Assembly (NCBI GenBank): GCA_902760805.1
Contig: CACWHY010000002.1
Coordinates: 1-64,000 of the forward strand
Direction: 5' to 3'
DNA length: 64,000 nt
Origin: Ruminococcus flavefaciens
GTDB lineage: Bacteria; Bacillota; Clostridia; Oscillospirales; Ruminococcaceae
A model generated the notes under the pieces. The model saw nothing but the letters and a program-made list of their open reading frames with translations. It made no database searches and had not been told where the DNA came from. Position numbers and translations under genes: made by a program. This document shows, piece by piece, positions 16,131 through 23,672 of the stretch (its first letter is position 1; each line of letters starts with the position of its first letter).

Positions 16131-16144
16131 TGCAAACGTTTTCA
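16131..16144 (+). promoter_or_regulatory. LacI-type operator 1
   Basis: TGCAAACGTTTTCA, a near-palindrome with the central CG typical of LacI/CcpA operators. First of three copies in the 337-base gap upstream of the transporter operon. The remainder of that gap holds only the promoter and a weak hairpin near 16227-16275. Confidence 0.7.
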
Positions 16145-16207
16145 TGAAAAACATCAAAACACAGCAGCAGATCACAGCTATTCTAACAAGACAGGCGGTA
16201 AATAGGC

Positions 16208-16221
16208 TGCAAACGTTTTCA
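16208..16221 (+). promoter_or_regulatory. LacI-type operator 2
   Basis: TGCAAACGTTTTCA, identical to operator 1 and 77 bases downstream of it. Confidence 0.7.
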
Positions 16222-16311
16222 CAAAAACTGATTTGGAGCATGAAAAACTCCTTTTTATTCCAAATTTATCAGTGACATACCGCCTTTCTTGATCGTGATA
16301 ATGGGATCTCT

Positions 16312-16325
16312 TGCAATCGTTTGCA
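16312..16325 (+). promoter_or_regulatory. LacI-type operator 3, next to the promoter
   Basis: TGCAATCGTTTGCA, a nearly perfect palindrome ending ten bases before the -35 box. It fits control of the operon by the LacI-family protein encoded at 22399-23463. Confidence 0.72.
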
Positions 16326-16335
16326 CGTTTTCTGA

Positions 16336-16364
16336 TTGAAATTTCTTTGATACCCGTGTATAAT
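16336..16364 (+). promoter_or_regulatory. Sigma-A promoter of the transporter/alkylsulfatase operon
   Basis: TTGAAA, 17 bases, TATAAT. It lies 60 bases upstream of the first gene and directly after operator 3. Confidence 0.82.
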
Positions 16365-16424
16365 AAAACCATACCAAACATATCGAAATAATATGCTTGG
16401 AATTTAAGCGAGAGAGATGAAAGC

Positions 16425-17210
16425 ATGAGTAACAATGAGATCGTCAAGGTCAAGCACCTTAATAAGGAATATGTTGCTGACGGAAAGCCTTTTTTGGTGT
16501 TGAAAGACATTGACCTGACAATCAATGAGGGAGAGTTCGTGACTATAGTTGGCCATAGCGGATGCGGAAAAAGTACTCTGCTAAAGATAATTTGTGGATT
16601 GGTGGACTACTCCGACGGCACTGTTGAGCGAAACGGCGAAAAAGTGAAAGGCCCCTCACCAAACTGCGGAATGGTATTTCAGGATCACAGGCTCCTTCCT
16701 TGGCTCAAGATCAAGGATAACGTGGGCTTTGGGATAAAGGATCTGCCTAAGGATCAGAGAGATAAGCTGGTCAGGGAGCACCTTGAGCTGGTGGAGCTAA
16801 AGGGGTTTGAGAATTCTTATCCTTCCCAGCTTTCCGGTGGAATGTCACAGCGAGCAGCTATTGCAAGAGGACTTGCAAGCGACCCAAAGATACTCCTTCT
16901 GGATGAGCCCTTTGGTGCTCTCGATGCACTGACCAGGATCCAGATGCAGAGGGAGATCCTCCGTATCCAAAAAGAAAAGGGCACCACAATGATAATGGTG
17001 ACTCATGACATTGATGAGGCCATATTCTTAGGAGAGCGCATAATCGTGATGTCAGCTCGCCCCGGCGAGATAAAGGATATTATCACGACAGATAAGTTCT
17101 CCCGCCGTAATCGAGGCAGCGCTGATTTTGCAGCCTACAAGCGCAAGATCTACAACTTCTTCTTTGAGGACTCAGCTGAGCTTCTTGAAGAGGCCGAATT
17201 CGTTATCTGA
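16425..17210 (+). CDS. ABC transporter ATP-binding protein, sulfonate/nitrate/taurine type
   Basis: ATPase of 261 residues for an importer of the SsuB/TauB/NrtD group. Walker A is GHSGCGKST, the Q-loop MVFQDH, the signature LSGGMSQRAAIARG, Walker B ILLLDEPFGALD and the switch histidine in MVTHDIDEA. The DEPFGALDALTR wording is typical for this subfamily. It heads a five-gene run with short gaps (9 to 18 bases) that ends with an alkylsulfatase-like enzyme, so an organosulfate or organosulfonate is the probable cargo (inference). Confidence 0.93.
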   Translation: MSNNEIVKVKHLNKEYVADGKPFLVLKDIDLTINEGEFVTIVGHSGCGKSTLLKIICGLVDYSDGTVERNGEKVKGPSPNCGMVFQDHRLLPWLKIKDNVGFGIKDLPKDQRDKLVREHLELVELKGFENSYPSQLSGGMSQRAAIARGLASDPKILLLDEPFGALDALTRIQMQREILRIQKEKGTTMIMVTHDIDEAIFLGERIIVMSARPGEIKDIITTDKFSRRNRGSADFAAYKRKIYNFFFEDSAELLEEAEFVI

Positions 17211-17219
17211 GGTGCTATT

Positions 17220-17990
17220 ATGAAAACAAAAAAGATCGGTATCATAGTTCTGGGGCTTATACTTCCGGCAGCCATTTTGCTGCTGTGGTATTATTCGACC
17301 AATTTTACGTCAACTCCCGAGAGCATACTTCCCAGGATCTCCACAGTGGGCAGAAAGTTCAGAGAAATGATCCAAACCGGACAGCTCCAGGAGGATCTGG
17401 GAATAAGCCTTGGAAGAGTCCTTAAAGGGTTTGTTCTGGCGGCTTTGTTCGGGATACTCGTTGGGTCCATCGTAGGAATGTCCGAAACTGCCAAGCGGAT
17501 CTGTCTCCCCACAATAACTGCTATCAGACAGATCCCCATAATCGCTTGGGTGCCGCTGATAATCCTGTGGTGCGGCATAGGAGAAGCCTCAAAGGTGGTC
17601 ATCATAGTAATGGCAGCGTTTTTCCCGATAATGGTCAACACCATGAGCGGCATGATCGAGACTCCCAAAGGCTATGTAGAAGTGGCAAAGCTGTACAAGC
17701 TCAGCCGTCTGAAAACCTTTACAAAGGTCTACTTGCCCCATGCACTGCCGAATATCCTTGTTGGTCTGAAGCTGGGACTTGGTGTTTCGTGGATGGCGGT
17801 GGTAGCCGCAGAGCTGATCGCATCGCTCTCAGGTATCGGCTATAGAATGAGTAACGCCCGCAGCCTTATGCAGTCTGACACAGTTATAGTTTGTATGCTG
17901 GTCATAGGTGTTGTCGGAATAATCATGGATAAGCTCATAAGCATAGTTTTTTCACTTCTGACGCCTTGGCAGAAGTCGAATAATAAATAA
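17220..17990 (+). CDS. ABC transporter permease, SsuC/TauC/NrtB type
   Basis: A 256-residue inner-membrane permease with about six hydrophobic helices. The BPD_transp_1 signature region (KVYLPHALPNILVGLKLGLG) and the preceding AELIASLSGIG segment are as in sulfonate and taurine permeases. It likely works as a homodimer with the ATPase nine bases upstream and the lipoprotein downstream. Confidence 0.92.
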   Translation: MKTKKIGIIVLGLILPAAILLLWYYSTNFTSTPESILPRISTVGRKFREMIQTGQLQEDLGISLGRVLKGFVLAALFGILVGSIVGMSETAKRICLPTITAIRQIPIIAWVPLIILWCGIGEASKVVIIVMAAFFPIMVNTMSGMIETPKGYVEVAKLYKLSRLKTFTKVYLPHALPNILVGLKLGLGVSWMAVVAAELIASLSGIGYRMSNARSLMQSDTVIVCMLVIGVVGIIMDKLISIVFSLLTPWQKSNNK

Positions 17991-18008
17991 TTTTTGGAGG
18001 AAAGAAAT

Positions 18009-19049
18009 ATGAAAAGCTACAGAAAGATCGTATCATTATTACTTACAGGAGCACTGTTTGTCGGAGCAGTAGGCTGCGGCACAGGTGCTTCAGCAAACAC
18101 AAACTCATCTGCAAAGACAGACAGCTCGTCCGAGGGCAAGGAGCTTAAAACAGTACGGATCGGATCCCCCGGAAACGATGATTATCCGCTTTTGGAGAGC
18201 TTGAAGCTGGCACTGGATAAGGGCTTTCTTGAAGAAGAGCTCAATGCAGTGGGCTACACCTTCGAGTATACACCCTTCCAGGAAGCTGGTCCTGCGATCA
18301 ACGAGGCTTATGCTTCTAAGGCCCTTGATGTTGCGATTTACGGCGAGCTCCCGGCTCTTACCGCCTTTAGCAACGGCGTAGACACAAGAGTTTTCGGAAT
18401 TGCCGATAACCAGATGAATGCCGGAGTGATAGTTGCGCCAAATTCCGGAATAAACACTCCCAAGGATCTTGAGGGCAAAAAGGTCATAGTGGGTATCGGA
18501 ACGAACTACCATGAATACTGGCAGCATCTTATTGAGGACGAGGGCATCGACCCTAATAAGGTGGAGATCGTTAACGTTGTTTCCGATGCAGCAAGCGTTT
18601 TCACTACAGGCGAAGCTGATGCGTGGATAACTCTTTACTACAACGATATCTACTACCAAAACCAGGGTGTCGCTGTGGATATAGCCAATTCCGTTGACAA
18701 TCCTGACCACGCAGGACTTTGGCTTGCAACAGGAAGACAGGAATACCTTGCAGAAAATCCTGATGTTCCGGTCGCTATCCTCAAGGCAATGAAGCGCTCT
18801 CAGGAGTACACTGTGGAGCATCCAGACGAATTCTTTGAGGCGATAGCTTCTCCCACACTTGGACTTGACGTGTTCAAGGAGGCTTACAGCTTCGATGATA
18901 CATTCTCATTCCTCAACTACGACATCGACAGTAAGGTCATCGAGAAGCTGGAGTACACTGCAGGTTTCCTTAAGTCAAACGGATTTGTTTCCGGAGACAT
19001 CGATATAAACGCATTTATCGACCGTTCATACATTGAAAAGCTGAACTGA
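18009..19049 (+). CDS. ABC transporter substrate-binding lipoprotein, SsuA/NrtA-like
   Basis: A 346-residue lipoprotein. The signal peptide ends in a lipobox (AVGCG), so the mature protein is anchored by a lipid-modified Cys. A Ser/Thr/Asn-rich tether leads to a periplasmic-binding fold with KTVRIGSPGNDDYPLL, a GELPALTAFSNGVDTRV segment and GVIVAPNSGI, all familiar from aliphatic sulfonate and nitrate binding proteins. The ATG at 18009 is used because TTGGAGGAAAG is just upstream; an upstream in-frame ATG lies inside the leader. Ligand not known from sequence. Confidence 0.92.
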   Translation: MKSYRKIVSLLLTGALFVGAVGCGTGASANTNSSAKTDSSSEGKELKTVRIGSPGNDDYPLLESLKLALDKGFLEEELNAVGYTFEYTPFQEAGPAINEAYASKALDVAIYGELPALTAFSNGVDTRVFGIADNQMNAGVIVAPNSGINTPKDLEGKKVIVGIGTNYHEYWQHLIEDEGIDPNKVEIVNVVSDAASVFTTGEADAWITLYYNDIYYQNQGVAVDIANSVDNPDHAGLWLATGRQEYLAENPDVPVAILKAMKRSQEYTVEHPDEFFEAIASPTLGLDVFKEAYSFDDTFSFLNYDIDSKVIEKLEYTAGFLKSNGFVSGDIDINAFIDRSYIEKLN

Positions 19050-19063
19050 AAGGAGAAATAGTT

Positions 19064-20347
19064 ATGTCTGCACTTACAGAAAAAGCTAAAAAACTGTACA
19101 TCTACGCTTTCCCGGAGATCATTACTGAAATCACGCACTGGGGCTCCGACGATAAGAGCTTTGCACATATGAGGGAATTCCCGGATCACACCAACAAAAA
19201 GGTAGTGAAGATGAACAATGATACTCTCTATTCTCTTGCATGGACCCAGCTTGTGAATTCGCCCTACATCATCCATATCCCTGAGATCACTGAGAGATAT
19301 TATCTTTTCCCGATACTTGATGCTTATACTAATGTTTTTGAGTCCATAAGCAAAAGAACTCCCGACCACAGCACAGGCGACTATATCCTGCTTTATCAGG
19401 ATCAGCCTGTTCCTGAGGGCTATGAGAACTATACCGTTCTGCGCAGCAACCATTCCCTCAACGGTATCCTGCTCAGAGTTGAGTCCCGTGGCAGGAAGGA
19501 CTACGCAGTAGCGAACGCTATCCAGGATAAGATCACTATCGAGCCACTTTATCCTGAGAAGATCCAGCCTGTAAGAAGCGGCGAAGGGATCATTCCGGTA
19601 AAGTATATCGAGAATATCTCTGCAAGGGAGTTCTACCAGCTGTTTGCTGAGCTTTCAAAGGTAAACCCTATCGAAGATGAGGAGTACGCCAAGATCTTCT
19701 CAGAACTTGGATATAACACCGAAACGGGCGATCTTGACTATGACAGTCTTTCTGATGAGCAGCGTTCTGCCCTGGAAGAGAGCCTTGTTCTCGGCCTTAA
19801 AGAGATCAGGAACGAGAGCCGTGGAGAGGAATATCTTTACCGCACCAATGGCTGGTCGATCATTACCGGCGGAGTTGGAGTTTACGGAAATGACTATCTT
19901 CGCAGAGCCTCTACAGCTTATTCTGGATGGGGAGCAAATATTGTCGAGGACAGTGCTTATGGCATTGCCTTTACGGACATTGACGGACAGCTTCTCTCGA
20001 ATAAAAACGACTATAAGCTCCATATCGAGGCTGACGGCTATCCTCATGCTGCTATTTTCTGGTCTATCACTCTTTACGGCGAGCCCAGCCATTTCCCTGT
20101 GCCGAACAAGATCGGCAGGATCGCAATAAACACCTACGATGTAGACGACAACATCGTTCAGCGTAATGAGGACGGCTCCCTTGATATTTACGTTTCCAAG
20201 AACGAGCCTGCTGATGAGAAAGCACGCCGCAACTGGCTGCCTGCTCCTCAAGACGAAGAGAATTACACTCTGACACTGAGAGTTTATTGGCCTGATGAAG
20301 AAACACTCACCGGCAAATGGACTGCTCCGGTGATCACAAGACTGTGA
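19064..20347 (+). CDS. DUF1254/DUF1214 domain protein
   Basis: A 427-residue protein with an N-terminal DUF1254 region (NNDTLYSLAWTQL, RYYLFPILDAYTNVF) and a C-terminal DUF1214 region (PHAAIFWSITLYGEPSHFPVPN, ENYTLTLRVYWPDEE). Members are found in many bacteria without an assigned reaction. No signal peptide is visible, so this form is cytoplasmic. It sits 14 bases after the binding-protein gene and 12 before the sulfatase, with AAGGAG upstream. Its position suggests a role in handling the imported organosulfur compound or its alcohol product, which is inference only. Confidence 0.85.
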   Translation: MSALTEKAKKLYIYAFPEIITEITHWGSDDKSFAHMREFPDHTNKKVVKMNNDTLYSLAWTQLVNSPYIIHIPEITERYYLFPILDAYTNVFESISKRTPDHSTGDYILLYQDQPVPEGYENYTVLRSNHSLNGILLRVESRGRKDYAVANAIQDKITIEPLYPEKIQPVRSGEGIIPVKYIENISAREFYQLFAELSKVNPIEDEEYAKIFSELGYNTETGDLDYDSLSDEQRSALEESLVLGLKEIRNESRGEEYLYRTNGWSIITGGVGVYGNDYLRRASTAYSGWGANIVEDSAYGIAFTDIDGQLLSNKNDYKLHIEADGYPHAAIFWSITLYGEPSHFPVPNKIGRIAINTYDVDDNIVQRNEDGSLDIYVSKNEPADEKARRNWLPAPQDEENYTLTLRVYWPDEETLTGKWTAPVITRL

Positions 20348-20359
20348 TAGGAGGCTGCA

Positions 20360-22366
20360 ATGAGCAAATCTAATTTTACTCCCGAGCAGAAGCCTGCTTC
20401 GGATCTCACGAAGAAAAAGAACAGAAATTTTGCGGAAGAATTCGGCCTTTCGCTGGAAGACACTACTAACGAGGAGCTTGAACTGGCTCGTAAAAACTGC
20501 ATAAAGAAGCTGATCGACCATAAGCTCTATGACGAGAACGGAGATGTTGTATGGAACAGCGAGCCCTTTGCTTTTTTCAAAGCGAAGGCCGCTGCTGATA
20601 CAGTCAATCCCAGTCTTTGGCTTAACGGAAAGGCCAATTACGAGGCTGGCGTTTATGAGGTCGTAAAAGACAAGATCTATCAGGTCAGAGGGCTTGACAT
20701 TGCGAACATCACATTCGTCCGCACTAAGACAGGCTGGCTTGTCCTTGACGTGACCTCTTGCAGCGAATCCGCAAACAGCGGCGTCAGGCTTTTAGAGGAG
20801 GCGCTGGGGGAGAGCGTCCGTGATAGGATCAGAGGAGTTATCATCAGTCATTCCCATGGTGACCATTTCGGCGGTATCAAGGGAGTTGTGGACGAGGAGA
20901 ACGTTGGCAGACCGGAAGAGGGGAAGATCCCAATATACGTTCCTGCTGGATTTGATGAAGAGACCGTTAAGGAGAACGTTTTTGCGGGTCCTGCCATGTT
21001 CCACCGTGCAAAATATCAGTTTGGCGGAGATCTCGTTCCCGGCGTTAGGGGAACAGTATCCGCCGGACTTGGACTTACCATGACATCCGGAACGCTCACA
21101 TATATCCGTCCGACGAATTTCATTTCTGAAGACACAACTATCACCATAGACGGCCTTGAGGTCGAGTTCCAGCTGACCCCTGAGACAGAGGCTCCGGCTG
21201 AGATGAACAACTACTTCCCGGAGTATCGTGCTTTTTGGGCAGCGGAGAACTGCACTGCAACTCTGCATAATCTCTACCCCATCAGAGGAGCAAAGCTGCG
21301 TGACAGCGCAAACTGGTGGCGCTTTACAGAGATCGCTCTTGAAAGATACGGCAAGCGCACAGATGTGGTTTTCCAATCTCACAACTGGCCCCATGCAAAT
21401 ACTCCTGAGGATCCGAATGTGGTCGAGGATTACCTGAGAAACACTGCTGCTGTTTATAAGTATGTCCACGACGAGACACTGAGGCTTGCAAATATCGGCT
21501 GGACAGCAAAGGAGATTGCAAGGGAGATCACTCTTCCTGAGAAGCTGAAAAAGGTTTGGTATACACGTCCATATTATGGCTCGGTTGAGATAAACTCTCG
21601 GGCTGTGTACAACAGGTATCTTGGCTTTTATAACGGCAACCCCAACGAGCTTGATCCGCTGACTGAGACCGAAGAGGCACGGCTTTTCGTAGAGTACGCA
21701 GGCTCTGCGGAAAAAGTGCTTGAGCAAGCAGCAGCTGATCTGGAAAGCGGAGAGTATCGCCGTGCTGCACGGGCAGCTTCGTATGTGGTATATGTTGACC
21801 CTGAAAACAAGGATGCCCGATATATAGCTGCTGATGCCTTTGAGCAGCTTGCTTACAGCTCAGAGTCGAGCATTTGGCGAAACGCTTATCTCAGCGGGGC
21901 AAAAGAGCTTCGAGAGGGGACTCGCAGATCAGTTCGCAAGCGTGAGCAGAAGTCCGGAAGGTCTGATCTTATCGGAAATCTGACCAATCGCATGGCACTG
22001 GACTACCTTGGTATCGTTACCGACGGTCAGCTTCTTGCAGAGACAGACAGTCGTTTCCGCCTTATCATAGTTGACCCTAAAAAGCCGGGAAATGTTACCT
22101 ATAAGGGCAGCGAAGCAGCTGTTTCCGAGGAATTCATCGTTCATGTATATCATGGTACTGTTCTTTATTACGAAGGACATACTGAAGAATACTTGCCCTA
22201 TGTAAAGGTGCCTGATCGTGGCATCCTTACAATCGTGAATAAGCAGTATTCCGCCTCTAGGGACATCTTTGATACTGATATACCACAGATCCTGGAGGAG
22301 CTGGATAATGCAGTCATCGATCTCTTTGAATACGGAAATTTCCCGTTGATAGAGCCGAGACAATAA
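20360..22366 (+). CDS. Alkylsulfatase-type metallo-beta-lactamase-fold hydrolase
   Basis: A 668-residue protein of the linear alkylsulfatase family (SdsA1, BDS1 and YjcS relatives). The zinc motif HSHGDH is at residues 164-169, followed by the expected downstream SHNWPHAN segment, an alpha-helical dimerisation domain and a C-terminal SCP2-like domain. Known members hydrolyse sulfate esters of primary alcohols such as dodecyl sulfate to alcohol and sulfate. Known secreted members carry signal peptides; this one starts MSKSNFTPEQKP with no signal, so it probably acts in the cytoplasm on substrate brought in by the upstream ABC transporter. Last gene of the operon, before a bidirectional terminator. 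Confidence 0.9.
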   Translation: MSKSNFTPEQKPASDLTKKKNRNFAEEFGLSLEDTTNEELELARKNCIKKLIDHKLYDENGDVVWNSEPFAFFKAKAAADTVNPSLWLNGKANYEAGVYEVVKDKIYQVRGLDIANITFVRTKTGWLVLDVTSCSESANSGVRLLEEALGESVRDRIRGVIISHSHGDHFGGIKGVVDEENVGRPEEGKIPIYVPAGFDEETVKENVFAGPAMFHRAKYQFGGDLVPGVRGTVSAGLGLTMTSGTLTYIRPTNFISEDTTITIDGLEVEFQLTPETEAPAEMNNYFPEYRAFWAAENCTATLHNLYPIRGAKLRDSANWWRFTEIALERYGKRTDVVFQSHNWPHANTPEDPNVVEDYLRNTAAVYKYVHDETLRLANIGWTAKEIAREITLPEKLKKVWYTRPYYGSVEINSRAVYNRYLGFYNGNPNELDPLTETEEARLFVEYAGSAEKVLEQAAADLESGEYRRAARAASYVVYVDPENKDARYIAADAFEQLAYSSESSIWRNAYLSGAKELREGTRRSVRKREQKSGRSDLIGNLTNRMALDYLGIVTDGQLLAETDSRFRLIIVDPKKPGNVTYKGSEAAVSEEFIVHVYHGTVLYYEGHTEEYLPYVKVPDRGILTIVNKQYSASRDIFDTDIPQILEELDNAVIDLFEYGNFPLIEPRQ

Positions 22367-22395
22367 AAAAGAAGTGCCGTGTAAGCGGCACTTTT
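22365..22395. terminator. Bidirectional intrinsic terminator
   Basis: Stem AAGTGCCG/CGGCACTT with loop TGTAAG, six A on the left and TTTT on the right. It separates the convergent alkylsulfatase and LacI-family genes. Confidence 0.9.
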
Positions 22396-22398
22396 CTT

Positions 22399-23463
22399 TT
22401 ATATGAAGTATTCAATCATGTCTGAGCTGCTTAGGGGAGAGCAGCTGCTGCGTACGATCAACGTCGATCCCAGCTCGATCCTAGCTGTGGAATGATGCCC
22501 ACCTTTAAGCCGGTCAAGCAGGAGATAAACGGCAAATCTAGCCATTTCTTCTTTGGGGAGGCTTAGAGTTGTCAGCATAGGCTTTGTATACTTTGCCTGC
22601 GCAATATCGTCGCTGGAGATGATAGACGGCTCGTAATACCTGCTGCCGAACTTTCCCAGAGCCTTTAGCATACCTACAGCAATAATGTCGTTTGCGCAGT
22701 AGATCCCGGTAGGACGGTCGGCCATTTGAAATATTCTCTGCATTGCATTTATACCCTCGTTCTCACTAAGACCGCATTGTATCATAAGGTCGATGTCGGC
22801 CTCGATGTTGTGGGTGAGCAGGGCCTCCTGAAAGCCCTTAAATCGGCATTCGCTTCGGCAGTCTCCCACGTAAGCTATTCTTCTGTGCCCGAGACGAATA
22901 AGGTATTCCACGGCGCTGATCGCTATCTTTCGACCGTCACACAAAACCTCGTCAATGGCGTAATTAGTTGGATTGCGATTGACCGAGACTACGTTCTTCC
23001 ATTGAGATTTTAGCTGTTTTATGCCCTTTTCGCAGCATTTTCCAACGATTATCAGACCGTCAGTTTTATTGGTGCTGTACATCTCCCGAACAGCTTGTCT
23101 GATATCGAGCTTATCGCATTCTGTCTCGTTGGAGAATGCCGGCTCGTAGAGTATCTCAGTAAGTGTGCAGGTATTTCGGGTGATCTCTCCTTGAATAAAT
23201 GCGATGAGCTCCGAAAAAAACGGATCGGTATCCCCGTCGGTGCGTGTAACGAGAATAGATATCCTGTAAAGGAAGCTGCCTGTGTTTTTTCCGGAACGAA
23301 GCCTTTTGGCAGACTCATTCGGAACATAGTTCATCTCTATCGCAGCAGCAAAGATCTTGTCACGGATCTCTATCGAGGAACACTTGTGGTCCGGCTTGCT
23401 CAGCACACGGGAGACTGTAGAAACGGAAACACCCACCTTTTCGGCAATTTCTTTTATCGACAT
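22399..23463 (-). CDS. LacI family transcriptional regulator
   Basis: A 354-residue regulator. The N-terminal helix-turn-helix is SIKEIAEKVGVSVSTVSRVLS, with the hinge region MNYVPNESAKRLRSG; the rest is a periplasmic-binding-like effector domain with GLIIVGKC, RIAYVGDC and GIYCANDIIAVG landmarks. Such repressors bind palindromes with a central CG. Three sites of that type lie in front of the transporter/sulfatase operon and none were found in front of this gene, so the operon is the likely target. An effector could be the organosulfate or its product. Confidence 0.92.
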   Translation of the reverse strand: MSIKEIAEKVGVSVSTVSRVLSKPDHKCSSIEIRDKIFAAAIEMNYVPNESAKRLRSGKNTGSFLYRISILVTRTDGDTDPFFSELIAFIQGEITRNTCTLTEILYEPAFSNETECDKLDIRQAVREMYSTNKTDGLIIVGKCCEKGIKQLKSQWKNVVSVNRNPTNYAIDEVLCDGRKIAISAVEYLIRLGHRRIAYVGDCRSECRFKGFQEALLTHNIEADIDLMIQCGLSENEGINAMQRIFQMADRPTGIYCANDIIAVGMLKALGKFGSRYYEPSIISSDDIAQAKYTKPMLTTLSLPKEEMARFAVYLLLDRLKGGHHSTARIELGSTLIVRSSCSPLSSSDMIEYFI

Positions 23464-23577
23464 TAGGATGGCCTCCTATAACCTATAAATAAGATATGCT
23501 TAATATGAATATTGTATCATCTCTGCTCTGCTTTGTCAAGGCTTTTGTGTTTGCTGTATCAAAGACACTCCTAAAGT

Positions 23578-23606
23578 TTGACAAAATGGAGCAGACAGAG
23601 TATAAT
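23578..23606 (+). promoter_or_regulatory. Sigma-A promoter of the feoAB-type gene
   Basis: TTGACA, 17 bases, TATAAT, a consensus promoter about 70 bases upstream of the translation start. No clear Fur-type palindrome was seen near it. Confidence 0.88.
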
Positions 23607-23672
23607 ATTATGGGGGAAGTGCGGATAATGCTTATTTCTCCTGATCTATGCAAACTAAACGGAGGTCATGAA

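Noticed and set aside
23496-23672. 59-codon N-terminal extension of the FeoA-FeoB protein
   Set aside because: It would start upstream of the consensus promoter at 23578-23606, and the FeoA domain begins exactly at the ATG with the good ribosome site.
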